In this document: positions 1-8,863 of the stretch, piece after piece
Position numbering within the stretch: the first letter of the stretch is position 1
Layout: every line of letters begins with the position of its first letter
Assembly (NCBI GenBank): GCA_903921605.1
Contig: CAIXQV010000269.1
Span: forward strand, 1 to 59,972
Direction of reading: 5' to 3'
Source: an uncultured Planctomycetaceae bacterium
GTDB taxonomy: Bacteria; Planctomycetota; Planctomycetia; Planctomycetales; Planctomycetaceae
Length of the DNA: 59,972 bases
Notes under the pieces: model-generated
What the model was told of the DNA's origin: nothing
Databases searched by the model: none
The model's input: only the letters and a program-made list of their open reading frames with translations
Translations under genes and position numbers: made by a program

Positions 1-2541
1 ATGAGCCTGTTTGGATACGATTTTGTCCTCGATCATGACGAATTGTACGGTCGTCTGGATCCTGAAACTCCGACAGAGAGTTTGATTCTGGCAAAGCCAT
101 TGATGCAGATTCAGCATGAAGGTGGCCAGCGCCTGAAAGAAGGCAGTTGGGAGCATCATGTTCTGCTCCGCTGGATCCAGTCCGGCGCTCCAGCACGCGT
201 TGAAGAGCCGCCCACATTGACGAAGCTGGAAGTCACTCCTGCTGAGATTCTCTTTTCGGCCGATGGTCAGCAACAGCAGTTGAAGGCTGTGGCGATCTGG
301 ACGGATGGAACTCGCGAAGACGTAACGGCACTGACTCGGTTCCAGACGAACGATGATCAGATCGCCGACATTACTGCGGACGGGCTTGTCTTGGCCGGAT
401 CATCCGGCGATACGCATGTGGTGGCGTCGTACGACAGTGCGGTCGTACCAGTGCCTGTGATTCGCCCCGTCTCAGAAAACTTCGGGGACAAGTATCCGCA
501 GGTTGCGGCTCCGACGAAGGTTGATGAACTGGTCATAGAGAAGTTGCGGAAAGTTGGCATCGTGCAGTCTGAAACCTGTACCGATGCGGAATTCCTGCGT
601 CGAGTCAGTCTGGACGTTACGGGAACGTTGCCGACTCCAGCAGAAGTCAAAGCGTTCATTGCAGACAATCGATCCGATAAGAGGAAGCTTAAGATCGACG
701 AACTGCTCGAACGTCCCGGTTATGTTGCCTGGTGGACGACAAAGCTGTGCGACTTTACTGGTAACAGCGATGACAAGTTGAATAACGTGACTCCGGTGCA
801 GACCGAAGCGTCCAAGCATTGGTATGCCTGGATTGAAAAACGAGTTCGTGACAATGTTCCTTACGACAAGATTGTCGAGGGAATTGTCATGGCTGTCAGT
901 CGTGAGCCGGGTGAATCGTACCAGCAGTACTGCGAGAATATCTCGAAGCTGTATCACAAGGGCGGACCGGGTGCGGATGGATACGCGGAACGTTCCGGCC
1001 TCGCACACTTCTGGGCTCGGCAGAATTTCCAGACGTCGGAGGATCGAGTCATCGGGTTTGCATACACCTTCCTGGGAACTCGCATCCAGTGTGCACAGTG
1101 TCACAAACATCCATTCGACCAATGGACTCAGGACGACTTCAAGCAGTTTGAGGGATTCTTTAAGGCCACGACAGGCCGCCAGAATACTCGCCCGGACGCC
1201 AAGGCCGAATATGATGCGATGGTCGCGAAGTTTGAAGAAACGAAAGGCTTGAAGGGCAATGATGTTCGCAACATTCTGGCCAGGAAGGTTCAGGGCGGCG
1301 AAATCATTCCGTTCGCAGAAGTTTATTCTGTGAAGCCTAAGGCGACACCGGTCAAAGCCAGGGATAAAAAGAAGAACAACGGGAAGCCTGATCGAAACGT
1401 CCCACCTGTGGCCAGTGCCAAGTTGTTGGCCGGTCCGGTTGTGGATCTGACGAAGTACGAGGACGTTCGTCAGCCACTGATGGATTGGTTGCGGGCTCCG
1501 GAGAATCCGCTGTTTGCTCGAGCGTTCGTGAATCGGGTATGGGCCAACTATTTCAACGTCGGAATCGTGCAGCCTTCAGATGATATGAACCTGGCGAACC
1601 CACCGGTCAATAAGGCTCTGCTGGATTATCTGGCGGCCGGGTTCATCGAACACAACTTCGACATGAAGTGGTTGCATCGCGAGATTCTGAACAGCCGCAC
1701 TTATCAACTGAGCTGGGTTCCGAATTCGACCAATCGTCTGGATGAACGTAACTTCAGCCGCGCGGTGCCACGACGGATTCCAGCGGAGATTGCATACGAC
1801 ATGATGGTTCAGGCGACTCGCAATGATGCGAAGAACCTTGAGTTTGTCACGGAATTGGAAAAACGAGCAGTCTCGATTCCTGGCTCAGGTCTTCGTAACA
1901 GAAATCGAAATCCGGCTGACTATGCGATGACTGTGTTTGGCCGATCAACTCGCGAAAGCAATTGCGATTGTGATCGCACTGAAGAACCAAGTTTGCTGCA
2001 GACCATCTTCGTGCGAAATGACAACCAATTGTTGTCAATGATTGATGATGGTGACGGCTGGTTGCTGGACGTTGCGACAAAGAATTCACTCACGTTTACT
2101 CGCAAGTCTTTCGCTGATGCGGCCGACTCGAAGAAGGATCAGCGTAATCAGGCTCGTGATCGTTACAAAGTTCAGATCAAGAAGCTGAAAGAACGTCTGG
2201 CCGAAGCTGAAAAGAAGGGCAAAGAAGGCCAGATTAAGTCGTTCCAGGATCAGATCGCCAAACTGAAAGCTCAGGCCGAAAAGGCTGGCGTGAAAGAGGA
2301 AGAAGTGGAGGCAGCTCCGGCTGCCGCTGAATCTTCCAAGCCTGACGCGATTGCTGCGTCAAACGTCAACTTCACGGAAATCATCAACGAAGCTTACCTG
2401 CGAACGTTGAGTCGATATCCGACGGAAGAAGAAGTTCGAACTTCTCAGGCGTACATTTCCGAGTCACCGGATGCCGTGGACGGAGTTCGCGGTGTGCTGT
2501 GGGCTCTGTTGAATACTCGTGAGTTTCTGGTGAATCATTAG
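1..2541 (+). CDS. DUF1549/DUF1553 secreted protein, 5' truncated
   Basis: The window opens inside this gene. The ATG at base 1 is probably internal, because family members normally begin with a signal peptide and a PSCyt1 heme domain with a CxxCH motif, and both are missing here. What is visible, in order: the tail of a PSCyt1-like region (residues 1-65), a bacterial Ig-like (Big_2-type) domain (about 71-155), DUF1549 (about 173-395, containing the second conserved Cys motif CAQCHKHPFDQW near 364), a coiled coil rich in Lys and Glu (about 712-765), and DUF1553 (about 495-846, with the FVNRVWANYF motif). The role of this planctomycete family is not established. Exported heme-type proteins linked to polysaccharide or sulfatase loci are the usual context. 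The DUF1501 gene 110 bp downstream is the standard partner. The assignment is confident, the function is not. Confidence 0.9.
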   Translation: MSLFGYDFVLDHDELYGRLDPETPTESLILAKPLMQIQHEGGQRLKEGSWEHHVLLRWIQSGAPARVEEPPTLTKLEVTPAEILFSADGQQQQLKAVAIWTDGTREDVTALTRFQTNDDQIADITADGLVLAGSSGDTHVVASYDSAVVPVPVIRPVSENFGDKYPQVAAPTKVDELVIEKLRKVGIVQSETCTDAEFLRRVSLDVTGTLPTPAEVKAFIADNRSDKRKLKIDELLERPGYVAWWTTKLCDFTGNSDDKLNNVTPVQTEASKHWYAWIEKRVRDNVPYDKIVEGIVMAVSREPGESYQQYCENISKLYHKGGPGADGYAERSGLAHFWARQNFQTSEDRVIGFAYTFLGTRIQCAQCHKHPFDQWTQDDFKQFEGFFKATTGRQNTRPDAKAEYDAMVAKFEETKGLKGNDVRNILARKVQGGEIIPFAEVYSVKPKATPVKARDKKKNNGKPDRNVPPVASAKLLAGPVVDLTKYEDVRQPLMDWLRAPENPLFARAFVNRVWANYFNVGIVQPSDDMNLANPPVNKALLDYLAAGFIEHNFDMKWLHREILNSRTYQLSWVPNSTNRLDERNFSRAVPRRIPAEIAYDMMVQATRNDAKNLEFVTELEKRAVSIPGSGLRNRNRNPADYAMTVFGRSTRESNCDCDRTEEPSLLQTIFVRNDNQLLSMIDDGDGWLLDVATKNSLTFTRKSFADAADSKKDQRNQARDRYKVQIKKLKERLAEAEKKGKEGQIKSFQDQIAKLKAQAEKAGVKEEEVEAAPAAAESSKPDAIAASNVNFTEIINEAYLRTLSRYPTEEEVRTSQAYISESPDAVDGVRGVLWALLNTREFLVNH

Positions 2542-2651
2542 CGATCCAGCAGGCGTCGCCATCGGGGTAAACCGCGAAGGCGGAAGTCGATTCGCTGCTC
2601 ACATTTTGCGAAACAAACCTTAGTTACAAATAGATTTCCAGGAGTTCTCAC

Positions 2652-3953
2652 ATGGCATTTTTCCGAACCTGCGATGGTGTTGGTCGACGCGATTTTCTGA
2701 AGGCTGGCGTAGTCGGTGGAACCGGCTTGTCTCTGGCCAGTTATGCTCAGCTTGCGGCCGCTAGTCATATCAATCCGGATGCCAAAGGTAAGGCCGCGAT
2801 TTTCGTTAATCTGAACGGCGGTCCTTCTCATATGGACACGTTCGACCTGAAGCCGAATGCCCCGTCTGAATATCGCGGTGAGTTCAATCCGATTCAGACC
2901 TGCCTTCCCGGTGTTCAGATTTCTGAGCATCTGCCGAAGATTGCGACCTGCATGGATAAGTTTACATTGCTGCGAGGCGTGACGCACTCGGTAGCCGCTC
3001 ATGATCTGGGCACCAAGTATGTGAACACGGGGAATCGCCCGTTGCCGTCGCTGGAGTTTCCAGGCTACGGTTCAGTTGTGAGCAAAGAACGTCCGGGCAT
3101 TCCTGAGATGCCACCTTTCGTCGCAATCCCGAACAGCGCGCAGCGACCGGGGTATCTGGGAGTCAAGTATGCTCCGATGAACACAACGACGACGCCTCAG
3201 ATTGGGGCGGCGTTTCGAGTTCGCGGGATCTCGATGTCAGGTGGCTTGACCGTTGAAGACGTTGAAAAGCGACGCAACCTGCTGTCGAATCTGGATCGCA
3301 CTTTCAACGATGTCGAAAAAGACAGCCAATTGCTGGATGGCATGGATGAGTTTGGTCGTCAGGCTCACACCGTGATTACGTCGAACAAGGCTCGTGAGGC
3401 GTTCGATATCAGCAAGGAGTCTCCGGACTTCACGAAGGACTTTGGTTCGTCCGGACTTGGGGCAAGCTGCTTGCTGGCTTTGCGACTTGTGGAATCGGGA
3501 GTTCGCTTTGTCACCGTCACGAACGGCGGCTGGGATACTCACCGCGATAACTGGAATACGCTGAAGACAAAGCAATTGCCAGCTTTGGATGAAGCCTTGT
3601 ATGGCCTGTTCACGGGCCTGGCGGCTCGCGGTTTGCTGGAATCGACCGTCGTCTACGTGACAGGAGAATTCGGACGTACACCGAAGATCAACACAGAACG
3701 CATTGGTCGCGACCACTATCCACGCAACATGTTCATGATCCTCGGTGGCGGCGGAATCAAGGGCGGACAGGTACTGGGTGAAAGCGACGAAACAGCCAGC
3801 TTGCCGAAGCACGAAGGCTTCTCACCGGATGACGTGGCAGCCAGCTTTTATCATGCCCTCGGAATCGACCACACCTACGAATACCATACGCCAACCGGTC
3901 GGCCCGTGATGATCGTCCGCGATGGCAAGCTGATTCCAGCCCTTTTCGCCTGA
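2652..3953 (+). CDS. DUF1501 protein, Tat-exported
   Basis: A 433-residue protein of the DUF1501 family, which belongs to the alkaline-phosphatase/sulfatase-like superfamily. The N-terminus carries a twin-arginine signal (GRRDFLKAGVVGG, residues about 12-24, followed by a hydrophobic stretch and an Ala-rich cleavage region). The hallmark GGPSHMDTFDLKP appears near residue 57, and GEFGRTPKIN near residue 340, followed by a GRDHYP motif. AGGAG lies 8 bases before the ATG, which supports this start. It follows the DUF1549/DUF1553 gene on the same strand with a 110-bp gap, the normal arrangement for this pair, so the two are probably co-transcribed and their products act together outside the cytoplasm. 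No substrate can be named. Confidence 0.93.
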   Translation: MAFFRTCDGVGRRDFLKAGVVGGTGLSLASYAQLAAASHINPDAKGKAAIFVNLNGGPSHMDTFDLKPNAPSEYRGEFNPIQTCLPGVQISEHLPKIATCMDKFTLLRGVTHSVAAHDLGTKYVNTGNRPLPSLEFPGYGSVVSKERPGIPEMPPFVAIPNSAQRPGYLGVKYAPMNTTTTPQIGAAFRVRGISMSGGLTVEDVEKRRNLLSNLDRTFNDVEKDSQLLDGMDEFGRQAHTVITSNKAREAFDISKESPDFTKDFGSSGLGASCLLALRLVESGVRFVTVTNGGWDTHRDNWNTLKTKQLPALDEALYGLFTGLAARGLLESTVVYVTGEFGRTPKINTERIGRDHYPRNMFMILGGGGIKGGQVLGESDETASLPKHEGFSPDDVAASFYHALGIDHTYEYHTPTGRPVMIVRDGKLIPALFA

Positions 3954-4005
3954 TCACTGGCGTTCGTACAGCGAGTGATTCTGCTGCGATGACCTGTGAG
4001 TCCAC

Positions 4006-4033
4006 TGCGTCAATGAGAGCTCTCATTGACGCA
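4006..4033. terminator. Perfect 28-bp palindrome between convergent genes
   Basis: The 14-base arm TGCGTCAATGAGAG is followed immediately by its exact reverse complement. It can fold into a 12-bp stem with a 4-base loop. It sits 52 bp past the DUF1501 stop and 18 bp before the stop of the convergent gene, so it could end transcription from both sides. There is no T-tract on either strand, so it is not a textbook intrinsic terminator. Confidence 0.6.
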
Positions 4034-4051
4034 TGCTCACGTACCGTTCTT

Positions 4052-5716
4052 CTAATTGCGCGGCGCGATGGAGTGTGACGCGGCTTGTACTCGCAGAAGG
4101 CGGCCGACGGGTTTCTTCAGGTCCACGATGACTGGCTGTGGCGTCTGTGCGGCACCGATGTTGCCGGCGGCGTCGCGAGCAAGCAGGCGGAAGTAAAGCG
4201 ACGATGGAGTGCCAGGGCGAATCGACCAGTCAAATCCCCCCTGATCGGCTTGCCAATCGAAGACCGGTGTCCACGGGCCGTTCGGAGTCGTTGAATACTC
4301 CAGTCGAATCGGTGACGGAGCCAGATGCAGATCGGTGACTCGCCACGCCAGCTGCACGGTTCCAAAACCATCGACTCGCACTGATGGCTGAGCCAGCTCA
4401 ACGCCTGGAGCGGCCTCGTCAACGGTCACAACAATTTCCGGTGCCTGTCCAGGCTGAGGCGGAGCGTCGGCAAAGCCAAGACCGTTACGAACTCTGACAG
4501 CAAATCCGAACGTCCCTTCGCCCTGAGCGTCAACCTGAAAAGGACTACGCAGGTCGGTATCATTGCCGTAGCGGAACCACTGCTGACCGCCATTCTCAGT
4601 CACGAACAGTTCCACCGCACTGACTCCGGATGGACCAACGTCTTCCACCTGATAGTCAACATCGAACACGTGAGTATTCACCAGTTGCTCATCGCCTACG
4701 GAGGAGGAATTCATCGAGTTATGAAACCCCGGAAGTCCGGGCATCGCTGAGGCGGTCGCAGAAACCTGAGAACTCATCGGAGCCCCATAGTTTCCACCAA
4801 AATTTGTCGTGGCCGTTGCCTGAGGATAACCGACCGCCGGTGCAGGGCTCTGCGGTAAGGGGCTCTGCGGCACAGGGGCGACGGCTCCTTTCATTGCTTG
4901 AGCCGGATAGCCTGCCGGAACATTGGTTGCGTGATGATTCTGCGGAGATGCTCCGAATGGTGATGGGCCCATCGGAGTCGAATGGATTGCGACTGGCATA
5001 GGAGGAGCAGTCATCGGACCAGCCGCGGGAGCCTGTGACACTCCCTTGGATACAAGCTGAGTGGACGCTTCTCCGCGATTACCAGCGGCATCAGAAATCT
5101 GTGCGCGAACGGCAATGACAGATCCCTGCCCTGAAGGGACTACGGCCTGGCCATTTGCGACGGGATCGACAGGCACGGGTTTCCAGCGTCCATTTGTGCC
5201 ATCGGCGTATTCAATGGAAAGAGTCTCAGGATTCACACTGGCATCGGTACATGTCCAGTTGATCAGAATTTGACCGGGGGCAGATTCAAAGAGTTCCACT
5301 TTGAGGTCTGGTGACACCGTGTCCACAACAACGTCCAGTTCAGCCGCCGTATTCTTTGCAGGCGGAGTCACGTTCCCTTGTGGATCCGTCATTCGAATTG
5401 CGAACGAATAGCGGCCATCGCGAGGAGCAGCGAACATGAAGGCGTCCTGAGAAGCCGGCACGCTTTGCAACTGTTCCCAGTTCGCTCCACCATTCTGAGA
5501 TCCGAACAGGACGGCAAAGCCCTCAGCCTTCTGGCCTGGCTCTGTTTCCACGTCGAACGGAATTTGAAACTGGCCGACGTTGGTCACAAGTGGCTCATCA
5601 CCGCTGGCAAGATTGATGCCTGGTCCGCTCAGTGAAGTGGCCGCTCCGAGGAATGCTGTCACGGACAGCGATTTCCGATGACAGCGTACAGAGGCTATGA
5701 ATTGACGGAGAGTCAT
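4052..5716 (-). CDS. Secreted protein with two Ig-like repeat modules
   Basis: A 554-residue protein of unrecognised family. The chosen start (CAT at 5714-5716) has GAGGG nine bases upstream and a hydrophobic N-terminal segment resembling a signal peptide. An in-frame ATG at 5752 lacks a ribosome site. The body has two similar beta-rich modules (about 40-225 and 355-545). Each contains a phrase of the type ENGGQQW / QNGGANW followed by a DGRYSFAIR / EGTFGFAVR strand and a VDTVSPDL / VDEAAPGV strand, so they look like an internal duplication. A Pro, Ala, Gly and Ser-rich linker (about 225-340) joins them. The fold is probably immunoglobulin or fibronectin-like, and the protein probably acts in the periplasm or at the surface. 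It converges on the DUF1501 gene. Confidence 0.75.
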   Translation of the reverse strand: MTLRQFIASVRCHRKSLSVTAFLGAATSLSGPGINLASGDEPLVTNVGQFQIPFDVETEPGQKAEGFAVLFGSQNGGANWEQLQSVPASQDAFMFAAPRDGRYSFAIRMTDPQGNVTPPAKNTAAELDVVVDTVSPDLKVELFESAPGQILINWTCTDASVNPETLSIEYADGTNGRWKPVPVDPVANGQAVVPSGQGSVIAVRAQISDAAGNRGEASTQLVSKGVSQAPAAGPMTAPPMPVAIHSTPMGPSPFGASPQNHHATNVPAGYPAQAMKGAVAPVPQSPLPQSPAPAVGYPQATATTNFGGNYGAPMSSQVSATASAMPGLPGFHNSMNSSSVGDEQLVNTHVFDVDYQVEDVGPSGVSAVELFVTENGGQQWFRYGNDTDLRSPFQVDAQGEGTFGFAVRVRNGLGFADAPPQPGQAPEIVVTVDEAAPGVELAQPSVRVDGFGTVQLAWRVTDLHLAPSPIRLEYSTTPNGPWTPVFDWQADQGGFDWSIRPGTPSSLYFRLLARDAAGNIGAAQTPQPVIVDLKKPVGRLLRVQAASHSIAPRN

Positions 5717-6421
5717 CCCTGCGGTCCCTCGCTGGAGACGCCCGCGATCCATATCAGCAATTTGCCGACCGGCCGACGAACGTCTTGTTCAATACAGCAT
5801 CGCGTTCAAATCCCCCCGACCGAACCTGCGCGCAGCGGTTCAGTACACGATGCTCCTGATCGATGTATCGGATGTCACGATTTGACGACTTGATTGCATT
5901 GTTGCGATCATGCCCACCAGGGCGATTATCCGGGACCATCTGAAGGGTTGAGGCTTCGATCGGCCATCCTGCCGCGGAATCTGCCGACGGGCAGATAAGT
6001 AGAGGCATCGAAGAATCAACCGGAACGCGTTGGTGCCGCCAAATCAGCACGCCGCTATAGCGCGGCGGTTGATACGCGCGTGGTGCAGTCTTGTGATGTG
6101 TGAACTGAAGAGTGTCGGAATGGCAAATGACTCCTCTGACTCCTCGCGGTGTCGATTTTAACGATTCTGACGAAAGCACTGATTCTGTCGCTGGTCGAAC
6201 GCCGAAGAATAAACGCGTGGTCAATTTCGGGACGGCTCGAAAGGATGGCTGAGGGATTACCTTCAGTCGACCGTGATCACCAGAAACATCTGACGAGCCT
6301 CGGCAACGCGGATCTTTGATCTGTTTCCGGGGGCGATTAAGACAACCTAAGTTGTCTATACGATCGATCCGCCTGCCGAGCCCTCGTCCAGTATTACCGT
6401 GTTGTCCAGAGGAGAGGTTAA
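5717..6421. other. 705-bp non-coding interval
   Basis: No convincing gene. A 156-codon open frame on the minus strand (5754-6224) has no signal, domain or ribosome site. The interval holds a short hairpin (CGCCGC at 6050-6055 pairing with GCGGCG at 6062-6067) and, near its right end, the operator-like palindrome and -10-like element listed separately. It is the upstream region of two divergent genes. Confidence 0.5.
6340..6364 (+). promoter_or_regulatory. Operator-like inverted repeat next to a -10-like box
   Basis: AGACAAC (6340-6346) and GTTGTCT (6351-6357) are exact inverted copies around CTAA, and TACGAT (6359-6364) directly follows as a plausible -10 hexamer. No good -35 is visible, which would fit an activator-dependent or alternative-sigma promoter. 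The next gene starts 57 bp downstream. Confidence 0.4.
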
Positions 6422-6709
6422 ATGCTGAAACGTTTGATCGTACTGGCTGTCATCACCGTGGCCGTGCTGACTTCCGTCCGAACCGTGGAGGCGGCTCCTC
6501 CGGGACAGCCGTCTGACTGGCAGCGGTTCTACCATTATCCCTACGTTTATTATCCACACTCATTTCAGAAGCCGCAGCAGTACGACCATATGTACTATCG
6601 CTATGAGCCTTCGATGAGAATTCCGGTGTACAACAAGAACTGGTACAACTTCTACCCGACCGAGAAGCCATACCACAGCGGTCACCACTACCTTCTGGAC
6701 GTGTTCTGA
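6422..6709 (+). CDS. Small secreted Tyr/Pro/His-rich protein
   Basis: A 95-residue protein with a clear Sec signal peptide (MLKRLIVLAVITVAVLTSV, cleavage expected after VEA near residue 23-25). The mature part is only about 70 residues and very rich in Tyr, His and Pro, with the phrase YHYPYVYYPHSF. From memory, similar small proteins occur in many planctomycetes, sometimes annotated without good support as calmodulin-binding; that label is not adopted here. The start is well defined by AGAGGAGAGG (about 6408-6417), spaced about 5 bases from the ATG. It stands alone, with its own operator-like element upstream and a strong terminator downstream. Function unknown; a cell-envelope or surface role is an inference. 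Confidence 0.82.
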   Translation: MLKRLIVLAVITVAVLTSVRTVEAAPPGQPSDWQRFYHYPYVYYPHSFQKPQQYDHMYYRYEPSMRIPVYNKNWYNFYPTEKPYHSGHHYLLDVF

Positions 6710-6753
6710 TCGAACGCACCGGAACGCTCGTGAACAGCAAATGCTGACACTCG

Positions 6754-6807
6754 CAGGCTCTGGGTCATGGAATCGAGATTTCGGTTTCACGACTCAGAGC
6801 CTGTTTT
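6754..6807 (+). terminator. Rho-independent terminator of the small secreted protein gene
   Basis: The arm CAGGCTCTGGGTC (6754-6766) pairs with GACTCAGAGCCTG (6791-6803) with a single G-T wobble, followed at once by TTTTCGTT. It lies 45 bp after the stop codon. Confidence 0.8.
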
Positions 6808-7004
6808 CGTTGGCAGACGACGAGCTCTCCTATTTGCTCAAATCTCGAGGCACCATGCCGGAGCCTGGCCTTCTCGTCCAGAGAAATAGATAAGATCCGC
6901 CGGTTAAGAGATGGCGTTCACCTTTGTAATCTCCTGAAATAGTAAACAGTGGCCATCACATTTTGGTTCGACGTTTCCCGGGTTCTTTGAGATCTGTTTG
7001 AAAC

Positions 7005-8786
7005 ATGTCTGCTCAGTACGTCATCGGTATCGATCTCGGCACCACCAACAGTGTTCTCGCTTATGCGGCGTTGAGCGAAGACAAACCTCAGGTTCAGGTG
7101 TTGCCTATTCCTCAGTTGGTGGCTGCCAATACTCTGGAATCTCGCCCTGTACTACCGTCGTTTTTGTATCTGACGACGAAGGAAGAAACCGCTGCAAAGG
7201 CTTACAACGCTCCGTGGTCGACGAACGCTTCAGAGGTCGCCGGTTACGCGGCTCGAAGTCTGTCGGCAGAATTTCCTGAACGCACCGTCGGAGCGGCGAA
7301 GTCCTGGCTGTGTCACAGTAAAGTCGATCGACATCAGGCGATTCTTCCATGGCAGGCACCAGACTCAGTTGCCAAGGTTTCTCCCGTCACTGCATCACAA
7401 CGCTACGTGGAACATTTGATTGCGGCATGGCATCAGGCCTTTCCGGAATCGCCGATCAAAGATCAACAGGTTGTGCTGACCGTCCCGGCGTCGTTCGATG
7501 CGAGTGCTCGTGAACTCACTCGTGAGGCGGCTTTAAATGCGGGGCTGCCGGAGTCCTTCGTTCTGCTCGAAGAACCGCAAGCTGCCACTTACGCCTGGTT
7601 GAACGGAGTCGGTGATCGTTGGCGAAGATTGCTGAAGGTTGGTGACCGTCTTTTGATCTGCGACATTGGCGGTGGAACCACAGACCTGACGCTGGTTGAA
7701 GTCGCTGAAGAGAGCGGTGAACTCACGCTGCAACGCGCGGCGGTGGGGAATCATCTGTTGGTCGGCGGCGACAACATGGATCTCGCCCTTGCTCATTTCG
7801 TAGCGCAGATGTTTGAACAGAAAGGGTTGCATCTCGATCCGTGGCAATCCATTTCACTGTGGCACTCCTGTCGAAACGCCAAAGAAGCACTGCTGGCAGG
7901 AATGGGACCGGACAGTCAGACGATTTCTGTGCCCGGCCGCGGTAGTCGATTGATCGGCGGGCTGGTTTCTGTGACTGTCGATCGAAACGCGGCCACCGAT
8001 TTGTTACTGGACGGATTCCTGCCGACTGCTCAACTTTCCTCGAAGCCCACAAAGTCGCGAGCGGGCTTTCGCGAAATTGGTTTGCCCTATGAAGCCGACA
8101 CGGGCATCACGCGTCATCTCGCCGCGTTTCTGCAGCAATCTTTGGGCGGCAATGGATTGACTCATGTTTTACTCAATGGTGGAGTCTTCAAATCGCAAGC
8201 CCTGCGATCGCGACTTCTGCAGCAACTCCAGGAATGGTTCCCGCAGAATCCTCCGAAGCTGGTGGAAGGTGCGGAGGATCTGGATTTTTCTGTGGCCCGA
8301 GGCGCCTGCTTTTACGGCTGGACCAAACAGCGTGGTGGAGTACGAATTCGCGGCGGGACAGCTCGTTCTTATTATGTCGGGATCGAAACCGCAGGGCTGG
8401 CGATTCCTGGAGTTGGCCGACCTTTGAAGGCACTTTGCGTTGTTCCCGCCGGGATGGAAGAAGGCACAGAGACCGCTGTCCCCTCAGAATCCATCGGCCT
8501 GATCGTTGGCGAAGCGGCTCGCTTTCGCTTCTTCAGTTCGCCGGTTCGCAACAATGATCGACCGGGGGAACTGCTCAGTCGCTGGTCACAGGACGAAATT
8601 TCCGAAACGGATTCTCTGGAAGCCACATTGCCGGCAGCGGAAAACACTGACGAAGAATATGTGCCCGTCAAGTTTCACTCGCGAATCACGGAACTTGGAG
8701 TGCTTGAATTGTGGTGCGTCCACGAATCTGAGGACAAACGCTGGAAACTGGAATTCAGCGTGCGCGACGACGCGGAAGCCACTTAG
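7005..8786 (+). CDS. Hsp70-family ATPase (non-canonical DnaK relative)
   Basis: A 593-residue protein with an Hsp70/actin-type ATPase domain: phosphate-1 loop GIDLGTTNSVLAYA (residues about 8-21), phosphate-2 loop CDIGGGTTDLTLVEV (about 218-232) and the adenosine motif LNGGVFKS (about 388). The part after about residue 430 is shorter than, and unlike, the DnaK substrate-binding domain and lacks the C-terminal lid and EEVD-like tail, so it belongs with the YegD-like Hsp70 relatives rather than with the housekeeping chaperone. No clear ribosome site precedes the ATG. The HEAT/TPR gene begins 77 bp downstream on the same strand and may be a functional partner, since TPR proteins often dock Hsp70s; that link is inference. 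Confidence 0.88.
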   Translation: MSAQYVIGIDLGTTNSVLAYAALSEDKPQVQVLPIPQLVAANTLESRPVLPSFLYLTTKEETAAKAYNAPWSTNASEVAGYAARSLSAEFPERTVGAAKSWLCHSKVDRHQAILPWQAPDSVAKVSPVTASQRYVEHLIAAWHQAFPESPIKDQQVVLTVPASFDASARELTREAALNAGLPESFVLLEEPQAATYAWLNGVGDRWRRLLKVGDRLLICDIGGGTTDLTLVEVAEESGELTLQRAAVGNHLLVGGDNMDLALAHFVAQMFEQKGLHLDPWQSISLWHSCRNAKEALLAGMGPDSQTISVPGRGSRLIGGLVSVTVDRNAATDLLLDGFLPTAQLSSKPTKSRAGFREIGLPYEADTGITRHLAAFLQQSLGGNGLTHVLLNGGVFKSQALRSRLLQQLQEWFPQNPPKLVEGAEDLDFSVARGACFYGWTKQRGGVRIRGGTARSYYVGIETAGLAIPGVGRPLKALCVVPAGMEEGTETAVPSESIGLIVGEAARFRFFSSPVRNNDRPGELLSRWSQDEISETDSLEATLPAAENTDEEYVPVKFHSRITELGVLELWCVHESEDKRWKLEFSVRDDAEAT

Positions 8787-8863
8787 CAGTAAATTGAGTG
8801 GAAATATTGGGCCTGGTCCGCCATAGTTCCGGAAGTAACAGGACGTTATTGCCGGAGAGCTTC

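Noticed and set aside
472..1122. 216-codon minus-strand open frame
   Set aside because: Antisense to the DUF1549 region; no domain, signal peptide or ribosome site.
5754..6224. 156-codon minus-strand frame in the long interval after the two-repeat protein
   Set aside because: Composition is irregular, with no ribosome site, no signal and no similarity that I recognise.
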